DNA of 64,000 nt from Nephrocerus scutellatus (Eukaryota > Arthropoda > Insecta > Diptera > Pipunculidae): NCBI GenBank assembly GCA_947095585.1, contig OX352763.1, forward strand, positions 25,965,462 to 26,029,461, given 5' to 3'. Of this stretch, positions 14,153 through 25,933 are shown piece after piece. A program made the translations under genes and the position numbers. Position 1 is the first letter of the stretch; every line of letters starts with the position of its first letter. The notes beneath the pieces were generated by a model. It made no database searches. It had not been told where the DNA came from and saw nothing but the letters and a program-made list of their open reading frames with translations.

Positions 14153-14422
14153 CAAAACCTTCTCTATAGAAAGCCCAACTCTACGCATACTAATGCTGTA
14201 AACCAAGACCAAACGCATGTGTGTTTGTGGGATGTGAATACAGTGTACTAAAAATAAGTAGTCGCAAAAAGCGAGAAACGTAAGATGTGGTAGTGGGAAA
14301 GAGAAAAATTGTATATGAATTTTGCTCTTTAGTTGATTACTAATACAAATACGTTTGGTCTCAATCTATGCATGTATCTGTGTACGATCGGAACAGTTGG
14401 GCTTTCTATAGAGAAGGTTTTG
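14153..14422. mobile_element. 270-bp MITE with 27-bp perfect terminal inverted repeats and 8-bp target duplication (hAT-like)
   Basis: Positions 14153-14179 and 14396-14422 are perfect reverse complements over 27 bases; the left arm begins CAAAACCTTCTCTATAGAAA. Directly outside both ends is the same 8-mer GGTTCAAT (14145-14152 and 14423-14430). Eight-base target duplications with short inverted ends are the signature of hAT elements. There is no transposase inside, so this is non-autonomous. The perfect ends and duplication argue for a fairly recent insertion. Confidence 0.85.
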
Positions 14423-15205
14423 GGTTCAATACAAAACACGTCTGTATATTGAGAAAAAATTGATTTCGAGGGCAGATTTCTAAAAGGAAAAAAACGACAT
14501 AAATTAATTTTGTACGACATATATAGCAATAACAGCAATATAAATATATAATATATAGACCGTTTTTAAATAACATTTAATCAAGGATATTATGCATTAA
14601 TTTATTAATCATTTGATAATTCAAAATAATTACAAAAAAGTAAGGTTTTTTTTTTACTTTAAATTTTTAACTGATATTTTCAGCTTCTCTATTGCAAAAT
14701 TCTGCCTTAAAAGAATATATTCACAAATTTCAACTCAATCTTTGCTTATGAGGTATTTAAGCATATATATTTGATTTTAATTGCTTGAAATTGTTCAAAA
14801 TGTGTCAAAAAAATTCCTTGCAGAATTGTTAAGCAGCTAAAAACGTAATAAACTACGTCAAAAACAAAACGTTGGTAATTAAAACTGCGTAGTCTACATT
14901 ACTTTGTTAATTACATCATTGACTACGTTGTGAAAAAACTTAACTTCCTTATCCAATTCAACATTCAAAAAAAAATGTTCTCTTTGTTCTTTAATCATCA
15001 TACATAAATAATTTGTATAACTAATAATTCATAACTCATAAACTCTGATTAATAAGGCGTCTTTGTTTTGTATTTTTTAAAATCAAATAACAAATTTTGC
15101 ATAAGGCGACTACACGCTTTCTTTAATTTTTATCAGTTTCATTTATTGTCTCATATTTCCCTTCATTCCAATATCCATATAAATTTTAAAGTTAATATTA
15201 TTAAA

Positions 15206-15492
15206 GCCGTGTTCGATTGAACTGAGAGTATAACAAGTCACTATAGTTAATAGAGCGAATCTTCACTTAATTGTGCTACTGAAGTGAACAGACTGTTCGA
15301 TTGGTCTTCTTCAAATCAGATAAATGTCCATGTTACTCATCTGAAGTAATGACACGAGCAGAACATCTCTTCACTTAATTCAGTTGCCCAATTTTTAATT
15401 GAAGCGATGAGTTGTCGATCGAACAGTCAGTTCACTACTAATACTTCAGATACAGCCACTTGTTTTGTTAATTGAGTCCAACCGAACGCGGC
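15206..15492. mobile_element. 287-bp foldback element
   Basis: The left end (GCCGTGTTCGATTGAACTGA at 15206) is an imperfect reverse complement of the right end (CAACCGAACGCGGC up to 15492). Similarity continues inward through nearly the whole element, for example GACTGTTCGATTGG against CGATCGAACAGTC and CTTCACTTAATT in both arms. The unit would fold into one long hairpin. No coding frame is present. A clear target duplication was not found. Confidence 0.65.
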
Positions 15493-15879
15493 ATAATTAC
15501 TAACTGTACATACAGAGTTTACTTTAAAGTTATAATTTACGTTAATTGTAAACTCTAACGAAAGCCACTTATCAATAACAATTGTTTTCTAAATTAGAAC
15601 GTTCAAAAATAATTAATATGAAAGTACTAGCTAAATAAAATATTTTGAATTTTATAGACTGCATTAATTACGCATTTACTACATGACAACAATTAACAAC
15701 ATAATGTAGTTTAGCATTTTTTCTTATAGCATCTCATCTGTTAAGGAATCACTACTATATTATGTACAATTACTTAATTTAAAATTTTATGCTTGCGTGT
15801 GCTTTACACATATGGCACACACGAGCCTCTTTCTATCGGGAGGATAACCAGTTTTATTCCACACTTCAAGCAGACACGC

Positions 15880-16510
15880 GTGTCTTAAACGAATGAAGAT
15901 CATAAAAATGCGGAAACACAGAATCAGGCAATTCTTTCCATATAACTATCGTGCGGCTAAAGAAGGAATCTCATAATTGGTTAGTTCGTCCGAAGATAGA
16001 CTTCATGGTGATGAGCTAGAGTTGAGGCACGGGTATTACGGATGGGTTTGATAATAGGCGGGATGAATCTGTATATTTCTTTTGAACACCGCTTGTGGAA
16101 AAAGAGATAAAACAGTTACAGGCAGGAAACATTCCTACGATGTTCAAGCGATTTGATTGTTTTCGCGATATGTACGTCACCATTAAGTTTTAACGCGCGG
16201 TCCTGAACTCTGTCTAGTAGATGCAATGTTGTCTTGGGGGCACCTACCAGACAATACAGTTGCATTCAAGTTTAGGGCGAATATACGCCTTGTAAATAGG
16301 AGCGAGATAAGCGGTATAAATGAACCATTTTTCATTGTTTTTGTATTTCTGTCAAAACCTCAAATACGAAAATTTATGTGTATGTGTTTTCATCTTTGTT
16401 ATTCCAGTTAGGCATAGGTTGAAGATTTTATTCCGTTTCATTAGGCACTCTCCGATTCTCACGACAAGGAACTCGATGTGGAACACGGTGGTATTCATCC
16501 CGTGTGTAGA
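15880..16510 (-). mobile_element. Jockey-type LINE remnant (C-terminal part)
   Basis: The minus strand from about 16300 to 16030 aligns by eye with the C-terminal block of the LINE at 1.5-2.8 kb: the same CCTACCAGACAATACAGTTG-type block (cf. 1735), the AAGTTTAGGGCGAATATACG block, and the CAGGAAACATTCCTACGATG block (cf. 1611-1630). It has no intact frame. Confidence 0.6.
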
Positions 16511-17144
16511 GAGAGGCCCATAGTTATGAACACATCCATCAAAATATATTGTAAAATTGTACTAGACTATTTGTCGCATAACGATTTTTGCGTTTAATGG
16601 CCTAAGGAAAAAAACTGAATAGCATACTGTGCAATCTATTTTGGTATTTGACATTTTACAAATTTGTGTACTTCTGATTTCATCGCGGCAGCAGTGAAAT
16701 AAAGGGAAAATGCGAATTTGTCATAATTTGTTTTTAAGAAAATTTACAAATTTGTCTTGTTGACTTGGTAAATTTGCATTAGAGCAGTTAAATAAAAAAA
16801 ATAAATAAAATAGGCTTCTTGATCGTAAAACTGGAGAAAAAGTTAAAATTTAGTTTGGCTGTGTTAGAAGAAAGAAACAAAAAGACAAAACAACGAACGA
16901 AGAAAGAATTGCAATTTTTTTTGACAGGTACGCATTGATCACATTTTTACATGCAGAAAATTCATAATTAAGATTTCCTTTCATAAGTTTTTAATTTCTA
17001 TTATACTCACTACAATAAGAAAGAAAAACTGATTTTTTTTGTTGTTTTTGTTCTTTTTGGCAACCGCAGCATTTGTCTTAAGTGTATAACATCAGATAAA
17101 GTGTGAGTGAAAAAAAATCCAGCAAACATTTCTTTGCACATAAA

Positions 17145-20100
17145 ATGGAAATTGAACCCGATCAATTAATTGAAGCAATGGACACACAAGAAGTTGAAGT
17201 AGTAACAAGCGATAATTTGCAGCAGCAGCAGCCAATAATCGATGAGATGAAGAAATTACACTCAAATCCAAATGAAAATGGTAACATTCAGCACCCGCAT
17301 TTAATACCCGGTTCTGGTGAACATCAAATATCGTCTAGTACATCGCCATTTAATAACGAACAAGAAATGACAATCGATCCCAAGGACGATCAATTTCGTT
17401 CTGAAGCAACATTTTCGTACACTGTGAAGAATATTCAGGCTCATAAATCAACCCAATTATCACCGCCTGTTTATGTCCGTATGTTGCCATGGAAAATAAT
17501 GGTCCTTCCGAATGAGCGCTCGCTTGGCTTCTTTCTGCAATGCAATGGGGAAAATGAATCAACGGCATGGTCATGTAATGCCATTGCCGAATTACGACTT
17601 AAGTGTTTCAAACCCAATGCACCACCATTCACAAGGGCAAAAATTAAACATTTATTCTACAGCAAAGAAAATGATTATGGCTATTCGAATTTTATTACAT
17701 GGCAGGATTTGCTTGATCCTGATAAGGGCTATGTGCAAAATGACTCAATTGTCTTGGAAGTACATGTTTTTGCTGATGCTCCACATGGAGTCTTTTGGGA
17801 TTCAAAGAAACATACTGGATACGTTGGCCTTAAGAATCAGGGAGCAACATGTTACATGAACTCCCTTCTACAAACGCTGTACTTTACGAATCAATTGCGC
17901 AAAGCAGTCTATAAGATCCCAACTGAAGCTGACGATAGTACCAAGTCAGTGGGATTATCGTTGCAGAGGGTCTTTCATGATTTACAATTTGGTGACAAAC
18001 CTGTGGGAACAAAGAAACTTACAAAAAGTTTTGGGTGGGAAACACTCGATTCTTTTATGCAACATGATGTGCAGGAGTTTCTGAGAGTACTTCTCGACAA
18101 GTTAGAGTCAAAAATGAAGGGCACCTGTTTGGAGGGTACAATACCCGGTCTTTTCGAAGGTAAAATGTCTTCTTACATTAAATGTAAGAATGTTGATTAC
18201 AATAGTACACGTTACGAGACATTTTACGACATTCAGCTGAACATCAAGGATAAGAAGAACATATATGAATCATTTCAGGATTATATTGCTTCGGAAACTC
18301 TCGAAGGTGACAACAAGTATGATGCAGGCGTTCATGGATTACAGGAAGCTAGCAAGGGTGTAATTTTTACTACATTCCCACCCGTGTTACATTTGCATTT
18401 AATGCGTTTTCAATATGATCCGATAACAGACAGCTCAATCAAATACAACGATCGTTTCGAGTTTTATGATCATATAAATTTAGACCGCTATTTGGCTGAA
18501 AAGGAGAAAACTCCGGCAGACTATGTATTGCATGCGGTTCTCGTACACTCGGGTGATAATCATGGTGGACACTATGTTGTATTTATAAATCCTAAAGCTG
18601 ACGGTAAATGGTTCAAGTTTGACGATGATGTTGTCTCAAGCTGTCGTAAAATTGAGGCAATCGATCAAAATTACGGTGGCATGGACGATGATATCTCGTT
18701 CCATGCCAAATGCAGCAACGCTTATATGTTGGTCTACATTCGGTCGTCCGAGCTTGAAAGAGTATTAAGTGATATTCCCGAACACGAAATACCAAGTGAG
18801 TTAGTCGAACGTTTAGAATTGGAAAAACGCATTGAGTTGGCTCGTCGCAAGGAGAGGGGTGAAGCCAATCTGTACGTTTCAATTCATGTCATTTTGGAAG
18901 AGTACTTCGAAGCACAACAGAAACGCAAACTTTTTGACTTGGATAAATTTCATCCAAGATTGTTTAAATTGAAACAGACACAGTCTGTCGATGAGCTGAT
19001 TGCAATGTTCGTAAAGACATTCGGCGTACGAAAAGATCGCATGCGAATTTGGTTAATGTGTCCGTTGCAATCGCAAAAGTTCCTTTATTTTGATTTTAAC
19101 CGCGAAGCTAATCGACCAATTGAACAGATTGCAAGTGCGCAAAAACCATGGGTTATCTTTTTGGAATTGGCATCACCAGACGTACCAATGCAATCGTTGC
19201 CCACATTCGATCCAAAACGCGAAATTCTAGTATTTTTTAAGTACTATGATGCCAAAAATAAACGTCTCAATTATATTGGCTGCAGCCAGCAAGAGCTCAG
19301 CAGACGTCTTTGCGATATTATTCCCGAAGTAAATGAACATTTGGGATTTGACGATGGCACTGAGCTAACCGTTTTCGATGAATGTAACGAAAAGAAAATT
19401 AACAACATGAATGATTCGTTGGATAAAGTATTGCCACTTTTGCCTGATAATTTGCAGGGATACATTTTGATTTTCGAAAAGGAACATGTCGACATGAAGC
19501 TGGAATTACCCACTGTTGAGGATTACTTCTTAGATTTGGTATACCGTGTTGAGATCACTTTTTGCGACAAGTGTAATCCGAGCGAGCCGGAAATTGTGCT
19601 AGAACTATCCAATCGCAACACCTATGATCAAATGGCACAAGCACTTGCCGAACGCTTAAATACTGACCCAAATAAATTGCAATTTTTTATGTGCATGAAT
19701 AGCTACAAGGAGTCACCGGGCAATGCAATTCCTTACACATACAAAGTAAGTACTTTTGTGGCTACGATTTTTTTAGTTCAATTTATTTATTTTGTAAAAT
19801 TTTAATACCTACTTAAAATGATAAAGAAGATTCACGTTAATATTGATGTTGACTTTACAAAAACTTACATTTTACAGGGAATCATTAAGGAGCTAGTCAT
19901 ATATAGCAAACAAGGTGCTCCGAAAAAGATCTTCTATCAAAGACTTTCGCTTAGCATTCACGAACTCGATAATAAAAAACAATTCAAGTGCATTTGGGTA
20001 TCGAACGACCTCAAAGAGGAAAAGGAACTGGTACTTTACCCAAACAAAAATGAAAACGTTAAAGGGCTACTAGATGAAGCAGCTAAAAAGATCCAATTCC

Positions 20101-20639
20101 CAGAAAATAGCCGAAAAAAGTTGCGCCTACTTAAAGTAGCAAATCACAAGATCATCACCGTATACAAAGAAGATACACCGCTTGAATCACTGCAAAAAGC
20201 GAGCGAATCTATATCTAGCCAGAGCACTCAAAAGACCTATCGCATCGAGGAAGTACCAGCCGAGGATATGCTATTGGCAGAGAATGAAATGTTAGTGCCG
20301 GTTGCACATTTCAGCAAGGATATATACAATTCATTTGGTGTTCCATTCCTAATTAAGGCCAAACATGGTGAATCTTATGACGCTCTAAAGCAGCGCATTC
20401 AAAAGCGACTTAATGTACCCGACAAGGAATGGGAAAATTATAAATTTGCGGTTATCTCCATAGGGCATACTGTTGAAGTCAATGATAATTCACCACTTAC
20501 AGTCGACTTAGATACCTATCGAGTGGCAAACACAACGAGCGGTACTCATCTGACCCACTTTGGGCTTGATCACATTAATAAGTCAAGAAAGAGGACTTCG
20601 CTTAATTTCTCTGAAAAGGCTATCAAAATTTACAATTAG
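17145..20639 (+). CDS. Usp7: Ubiquitin carboxyl-terminal hydrolase 7 (USP7/HAUSP)
   Basis: Two exons, 17145-19745 and 19878-20639, joined AAA|GTAAGT ... TTTACAG|GGA, give 1120 aa. The frame is open 14 codons further upstream but has no ATG there, so the ATG at 17145 is taken as the start. USP7 is a cysteine protease that removes ubiquitin from nuclear regulators (p53/MDM2 pathway in vertebrates, histone H2B and Polycomb-linked targets in flies). Domains: acidic N-terminus, MATH/TRAF domain (about 80-215), USP catalytic core with Cys236 in GATCYMNS, His476 in HGGHYV and Asp493 in FDDDVV, then ubiquitin-like domains to a conserved C-terminus ending AIKIYN. No lesions were seen. A broken inverted copy lies 9 kb downstream at 29850-32800. 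Confidence 0.96.
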
Positions 20640-21454
20640 TAAAACAAAATATAATAATCTATGTGTAGTGCTTTTACTAAATACAGACGTTGTTCGATAT
20701 GTTTACCTTTAACCACAGATCCGTTTAATAATTGTTCAATTCTGTGGGCGCACGCTACACTGCTGCTGATTTGTCGGTATATGTAAATAACAACAATAAT
20801 AAAACCAGAAAGAATGTGTGTGCTTTTCTTAATTTTTATTGTCGTTAAAAAAGTGTTATAATTTTTTCTTTAGATTAGGGTTAGGGTTTGCAGCAGCAGC
20901 GTTGATGGTCCATTGTGGTATCACAGGATGATTACCTTTTCACAGAGCCCATTTTGAGCTCAATCTGAGGATGAGAAAGGTGTCCTCCATATACTGGGCC
21001 CGGCCCTATCATGATTTCCGCTGCGAAACAATTTTTACACGATAACGTGAATTTGGAATCACCAAACACTTATTTTGTTATTTATTTATTTAATCCAAAT
21101 TAAGTATATAAATTTATGGTTAATAAGAAAATAAAAAAACTTACGAGCTATATTTATTATATAAATTACCCAATAGCGGTTCTCATTATATTATGTTCAT
21201 TATTTTTATATCAATGTATTTATTTTTTTTATCTTATACGTTACTTTTATTTAAATCGAAAAATGGATGAAAACACTAATTTCATAATATTCTTTTATAC
21301 TTAAAACTAGTTAACAAAGCTAAAGAAAAAAAACAAAAAAATAAAACTAAAAATTTACAATTCTCTAAAGGCAACTTTGCTCTGCCCGCGGTGCTGTCAG
21401 AAAGGCAACCGTACAGAGCGCACGACGCTACCTTAGCTTGTTTTTTGTTTTTTT
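20640..21454. other. Region downstream of Usp7
   Basis: No gene recognised. Around 20871-20895 the plus strand reads TTTAGATTAGGGTTAGGGTTT, a short telomere-like string, followed by a more GC-balanced 130 bases (20895-21040) that may be a repeat fragment. The remainder is very AT-rich. Confidence 0.4.
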
Positions 21455-22665
21455 AAATTCTCTATATTAACTTCACTTGCCCGTGGCGGCCGGCCGGGTG
21501 GCTGGCTGGCTGGCACACCAAATCTTGCAATCAATTTCTAACCCATAGCCCGATTTTATTGAAATTTTGCACACATGTGTATTTCCGGAGACAACACTTT
21601 CTATTAAATTTTGAGGCCCCTCGGGCAGCGGGGTCGGGGGCTCCCATACAAAAATTTTAAAAAAATTACCCGATTTTCTTCAAATTTTATACGCATGTGT
21701 ATCTTTGATGGACAACACTTTCTGTAAAAATTTGGAAGTGATCGGGCCCCTGGGTCGGGGGGGCACCCATACAAATTTTACGAAAAAAGCTCCCGATTTT
21801 CTTAAAATTTTAGACGCATGTGTATCTCCGATGGACAAAACTTTTTGTAAATTTTTTGAAGCGATCGCGCCCCGGGGTCGGGGGGCTCCCATACAAATTT
21901 TTTTTTTAACTCAATTTTTAACGCACTTCCTAAAACCCGATTTTCATGAAATTTTGTACACATGTGTATTTCCAGTGACAATACTTTCTTTTAAAATTTG
22001 GAAGTGATCGGGCCACGGGTTCGTGGGTCTCCCATACAAATTTAAAATAAAAATTACCCGATTTTTTTCAAATTTTACACACATGTGTATATCCAATAAA
22101 AATACTTTTTCTAAAATTGGTAGTGATCGGGCCCCGGGTTCGGCCGCAAGGCCCTTATACATTTTTTAAATATCCGTCGTACTTTAATGATTGTGTGCGG
22201 TGTGTGCTGCGCAGTAGGCATGGTTTTGGTGGTGGAGAGAGAGAGAGAGAGAGAAATCACGCACAAATGAACACGGCAAATGAAACGAGACATAAATGTT
22301 TTATGCTTAATTCAACTTACTTATTTACTGAATTGTATTTTTATTGATGTCGTTTTTTGTTGTCGATATCAACGTACAGATAGAACAAGTTTTCACAATA
22401 TTTTGTTATTTTGCGTTTTCATAAATTAGTTCAGAGCAGTCAAAGAGTTCTCAAGAAAAAGGCTCGTAATTCCAATTTGCTCAGAGTATGAGCGTGCTCT
22501 AAGTGCTCAGAATAAAATGATCTGAGCTTTTTCAATTTTAACATCTGATGTCAAATGTCTCTTTCGATGATTTTCTCCTACAATAAAAAAATGACACTGG
22601 ATCAAGGGCTCCCATATCAATTTCTGCGATTAGAGAATTTAGATGAAAAATTTTAATTTTTATGG
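21455..22665 (+). repeat. Minisatellite-bearing dispersed element, copy A
   Basis: The left end reads AAATTCTCTATATTAACTTC followed by ACTTGCCCGTG and a GGCTGGCTGGC run. About five diverged units of roughly 110-120 bases follow (21540-22160). Each unit has a CCCGATTTTCTTCAAATTTT part, an ACACATGTGTAT(T/C)TCC palindromic part, a GACAACACTTTCTGTAAAAA part and a GC-rich GGGCCCCGGGGTCGG part ending CCCATACAAATTT. The right end (22600-22665) carries AGAGAATTTAGATGAAAAAT then TTTAATTTTTATGGG. A 400-base stretch at 22170-22590, including a (GA)n run at 22236, looks unrelated. Other copies: 42060, 49200, 58250, 60465 and a fragment at 37730. Confidence 0.75.
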
Positions 22666-22689
22666 GCTGTTTTTTTTAGGGTTAAATTC

Positions 22690-23600
22690 CGGCCATACCT
22701 CAGTCGAGCCACCAGTATCTGCATGCATTGTTCTCATTACGATCTCGTTCAGGTACGCTACTGCAGTATCTCCAGTTAGCATCCCGATTACACAAGGCCA
22801 TTGGAATATGTGGGAGTCGTTTATCAGTTGCACTTCTAGCTACATGAAAAATCACGGGCACGTTGCACGAGTCCAATAAATAGTCTCGTGCATTCAGATA
22901 CAAGAATGCCTCAGGTAGTATCAATCCATTCTCCAGTGTTCTCTCGAAGTACTGAGGATTAGGATATAAAGCTCCAGAAATTAAGTCATTTGCCACAGAG
23001 GCTGACCGAGCGAAATGGTTCCTAGTTAGATCTAAAATAACATCGATTCTTGACACTCCTAAGGCATCCAGAAGTTTTTTATTTGATATATAATGCCGGC
23101 AATCGGAATGTTCGCTCCTATACATGTTCATACACGCTCTTAACCATTTCCTCCCGAGGACACGAAATTTGTCCATATATGATGTTGCACCATATTGAAC
23201 ACCCATACGTCAGAATTGGTCTTACGAACGCATGGTAACAAAGAACCTTCACCTCCCATCTCAGATGGCGTGAATAAAATATATTTTTCAGAGCCATAAA
23301 AGCAGCTCTCTCCTTTTTCACAGCGGTGTTCACGTGTTCATTGCAATACAAGAATGTGTCCAAGTAAATACCTAAATATCGCACTACCGTCTTTGTTAAA
23401 ATTTGAAACGCATTTGCACCAGTTATCTGCAAGGTTTTCCAATTGCGTCGAAGTTCGTTATTTCCGCGTTTTAGAGGGAGTGCGAAACAGTATAACTTCG
23501 CATTTTGAATAGCTAATCTTAAGCTTCCACGTTTCGCAGTATACCCGAAATTCATCGAATTTGGTTTGCAAATAGTTTACGACTCGCAGCGGAAATCATG
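22690..23600 (-). mobile_element. LINE fragment, end of reverse transcriptase (jockey clade)
   Basis: Two long minus-strand frames (23555-23118 and 23206-22700) overlap with a frameshift. They read as the region after the RT palm of jockey-like elements: VRYLGIYLDTFLYCNEHVN, then RWEVKVLCYHAFVRPILTYG, then RIDVILDLTRNHFARSASV. This is a different family from the elements at 1.5 and 28.4 kb. The 5' part of the element is missing. At its upstream end it abuts a Helitron helicase fragment. Confidence 0.75.
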
Positions 23601-23950
23601 ATAGGGTTCCTGCATTTTCCAGTAACAGCTGAATTACCAGCCCCAATTAATATCTTTCTCGAGTGAAAGCGACATATAACTGTCCAAGAGCTAAAACTGG
23701 CTCAGGATTATATACACCGACATGATCAAAACTGGCCTTGATTCTTCTTGATGGTCATTGCAAAAACCAAAATCAATGGAAATTGGCGACGCTTCATTCT
23801 TTGAATGGCAAAGTACTTTCGCTCGCCTCCAAATCAATTCTACGAATGCAAATACGTCCAGTGGTTTAGGCGGGATTAGGCGACATGAAAGCGTTGTATC
23901 CATACAGGCAGACAACGGTAATTATGTTATTAGGCGACTATTAATATTTA
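23600..23950 (-). mobile_element. Helitron Pif1-like helicase fragment
   Basis: On the minus strand, frames around 23780-23640 read MTIKKNQGQ, then (after a stop) DHVGVYNPEPV and ALGQLYVAFTRE. These match helicase motifs V and VI of Helitron Rep-Hel proteins, which normally read MTINKSQGQ and GQLYVALSR. Upstream, about 23950-23800, a degraded stretch resembles the variable region before motif V. The frame is broken, and only this end of the helicase remains. Confidence 0.6.
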
Positions 23951-24513
23951 AAAATAACAAAAATTTCTCCAAGTGTATGAGGCAATTGCACCATGCTTAA
24001 ATTCCCCATATGGATACGGTGCAATGGCATTGGAGAAACGTTGGTAACAATTTATGTGGGTGGGTATGCAACGATTGCACAAACATAAAAACTTAAATCA
24101 AAACGGTGCAGTGTGAATTTTTTCATCAGGAGAAACACTTTCTTCGAACGTAAACAATTCTACAAATTTGGCATTTTGTCAATCTTTGGCTCATTGGAGT
24201 CCTGTAGAAATATATAAATGCAGGATAAGAAAACGCGGCGGATTGGGATTCTTTTTTACTCGAAGTCGTTATTAATTGGGTAAGTCAAATTATTATTATT
24301 AAACATAAGAAAGTAGGAAAGCTATATCGTAGTTTAGCCAGAGATTTAAATTTACTTCACTTGAACATTTGATAGACAATCGCAGTAGCAACAAATTTTG
24401 TAATTCGTGAAGGTGCTTTGCGGTAAACGTCAGGAACAAATTAATTTTTACCAAAGCGTAAAAGTTAACATAAATCACAAAGAACAAGGGAAAGTTATAA
24501 CACCTTAAAGAAT

Positions 24514-24936
24514 ATGTATAAATATTACTTAACTAGCAAGTCTATGAATCGCTTACAGTGGTACACGCGTGGTCTGCAAACGGTGACTAACAGGAAAGTC
24601 TTCCCCGATGATAAGTGGTTGGTAGCTAATATGAACAAGCATTTCTGGAAATGGTGGCAAGTAAAAATGAACGCTTTGGACATCGCATGCAAGGAACTGA
24701 CAAAAACTTCAGTGGATTTTAAAGAAAAGGAGTTTACCTATGAAACGGCCAATTTCAAGAATCGTTTTTCCAGGGCTGTATGTTTAATGCGCTCAAATTA
24801 TATTTCCATGAAAGAATCTGACGATTACAAGGACTTCAATGGAAAATTGCAAATTATTTTTTCAAATCGCAGGGAAGCTGTTTTAAATTTTCTTGAGGCG
24901 AAATTAGCAAAATACGAGAGTTCAGATGAGAAGTGA
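24514..24936 (+). CDS. Hypothetical protein, 140 aa, possibly mitochondrial
   Basis: An ATG-initiated single-exon frame of 140 codons that I do not recognise. The protein is rich in Lys, Trp, Phe and Asn. It starts with a basic, Arg/Lys-containing stretch (MYKYYLTSKSMNRLQWYTRG) that could be a mitochondrial presequence. The middle has WLVANMNKHFWKWWQVKMNA, and the C-terminal half looks helical and charged. No signal peptide or clear membrane segment is visible. An AATAAA lies at 24976, 40 nt after the stop, which supports a real transcript. It lies alone between transposon debris and Tango4. Nothing in the sequence shows its function. Confidence 0.6.
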   Translation: MYKYYLTSKSMNRLQWYTRGLQTVTNRKVFPDDKWLVANMNKHFWKWWQVKMNALDIACKELTKTSVDFKEKEFTYETANFKNRFSRAVCLMRSNYISMKESDDYKDFNGKLQIIFSNRREAVLNFLEAKLAKYESSDEK

Positions 24937-25500
24937 AAAACGTTTTCTAAATTCATTCAATTTCAAATTAATAACAATAAACTATTAAAGTTTATAATAA
25001 ATAATTATCGATCTAATTATGTTGTCAATATAATTAACGTGATTTTATTTTGTTTTTAAAACAGAATAGTACAAATTCGTTTTTTTTGCAGACCATATAA
25101 TATAGACTTCTTTGGCAAGCAAATATTTACATGGATAGAAATGAAATTTTTTGATAAAAACGTATTTTAGTTTTCAAACCAATCTCATTTAGGAACAATA
25201 CACGGTTCATAATAATGTGATAACTTTGTTATAATGACATTATTAATAAGATTATAAGCTGAACATGAATAATGATGCTTGAGAAATGATGTGATCAAAA
25301 TTTTCTGTTTTGGTTTATATTTGATAATAATGTCATTATTAATAACCGTGTAATATGTCTTAAAATTTAAAATATATAATTTGTTGCCGACATTAATTGA
25401 AATTTTCCGCAACCGTAAAGAACATGACATCTTGAAAAATCCCGCAAAAGGTAATTTATTCTTCTATATCTCGAGATTAGAGTACTATTTGGAGGTTCGT
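24937..25500. other. Intergenic, no recognisable content
   Basis: AT-rich sequence after the 24.5-kb gene. The minus-strand open frame at 25185-25430 has no codon bias or family resemblance and is treated as chance. Confidence 0.45.
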
Positions 25501-25504
25501 TTTT

Positions 25505-25715
25505 TTTGTTTTTGGCTGTCAAGTTGTTAGTTTCCCCTTCAAAACGACTCTACCGTAGAGTGAAAACAGATCTGTATAATTTGGGAGAATAATCCCTCTT
25601 TATACTAACACAATAACAACACATGCAACAAAAAATGTAAACAAAAGATTTACCTTTCGTGTTCGATTCCCTTTTGAAAGAATCTGGGCGCGAGCGCTCT
25701 AGCGCACTTTTTAGG
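25505..25715 (+). repeat. Small TIR element with CTCTACCGTAGAG core, copy 1
   Basis: Contains TTGGCTGTCAAGTTGTTAGT, CCCTTCAAAACGACTCTACC then GTAGAG, AACAGATCTGTATAATTTGG and a GTTCGATTCCCTTTTGAAAG end. The same ordered blocks recur inverted at 25934-26141 and 51295-51490, and in the same orientation at 62580-62830. Confidence 0.6.
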
Positions 25716-25779
25716 AAAAAATTAACATACGTAACACGGTTAACCCGATTTATTAATGAATTTTTATGAGAACAGCAAT

Positions 25780-25910
25780 TAAAAAATGTTATTCATCATC
25801 GGTATTTTAATATAAATTAAAAATACGATAATTATATTCAAATACGATAAACTACGTCCCTGGTACAATGTTCACCATCTTCAGCGTTGCTAACACTGAT
25901 GAATAATGAC
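25780..25910. repeat. Dispersed ~200 bp repeat, copy upstream of Tango4
   Basis: Reads TTATTCATCATCGGTATTTT, AATATAAATTAAAAATACGA and CACCATCTTCAGCGTTGCTA then ACACTGA. It matches the copies before WASHC4 (3100-3320) and INO80C (44590-44800). It lies between the two inverted copies of the CTCTACCGTAGAG element, about 0.4 kb upstream of the Tango4 start. Confidence 0.6.
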
Positions 25911-25933
25911 ATTTATGTTAATTTTTTTTTTAT

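Larger units (their letters stand above)
13285..17144. other. Gene-free region between divergent sl and Usp7
   Basis: sl (minus) and Usp7 (plus) are transcribed away from this region, so it should contain both promoters. No protein gene was recognised. It holds two miniature transposons (14153-14422 and 15206-15492) and a LINE tail (15880-16510), given separately. The 600 bases before 17145 are AT-rich with long A and T runs and are the likely Usp7 5' leader. Confidence 0.55.

Noticed and set aside
17103..17144. Upstream extension of the Usp7 frame
   Set aside because: The frame is open but begins with GTG; the first ATG at 17145 fits fly orthologue length better.
20871..20895. Telomere-like TTAGGGTTAGGG string
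   Set aside because: Only two and a half repeats, internal to the window, and flies do not use TTAGGG telomeres. Chance is sufficient.
21680..22162. Open frames in the minisatellite element with PRPRGPI-type repeats
   Set aside because: They follow the DNA repeat on both strands and differ between copies, so they are by-products of the repeat.
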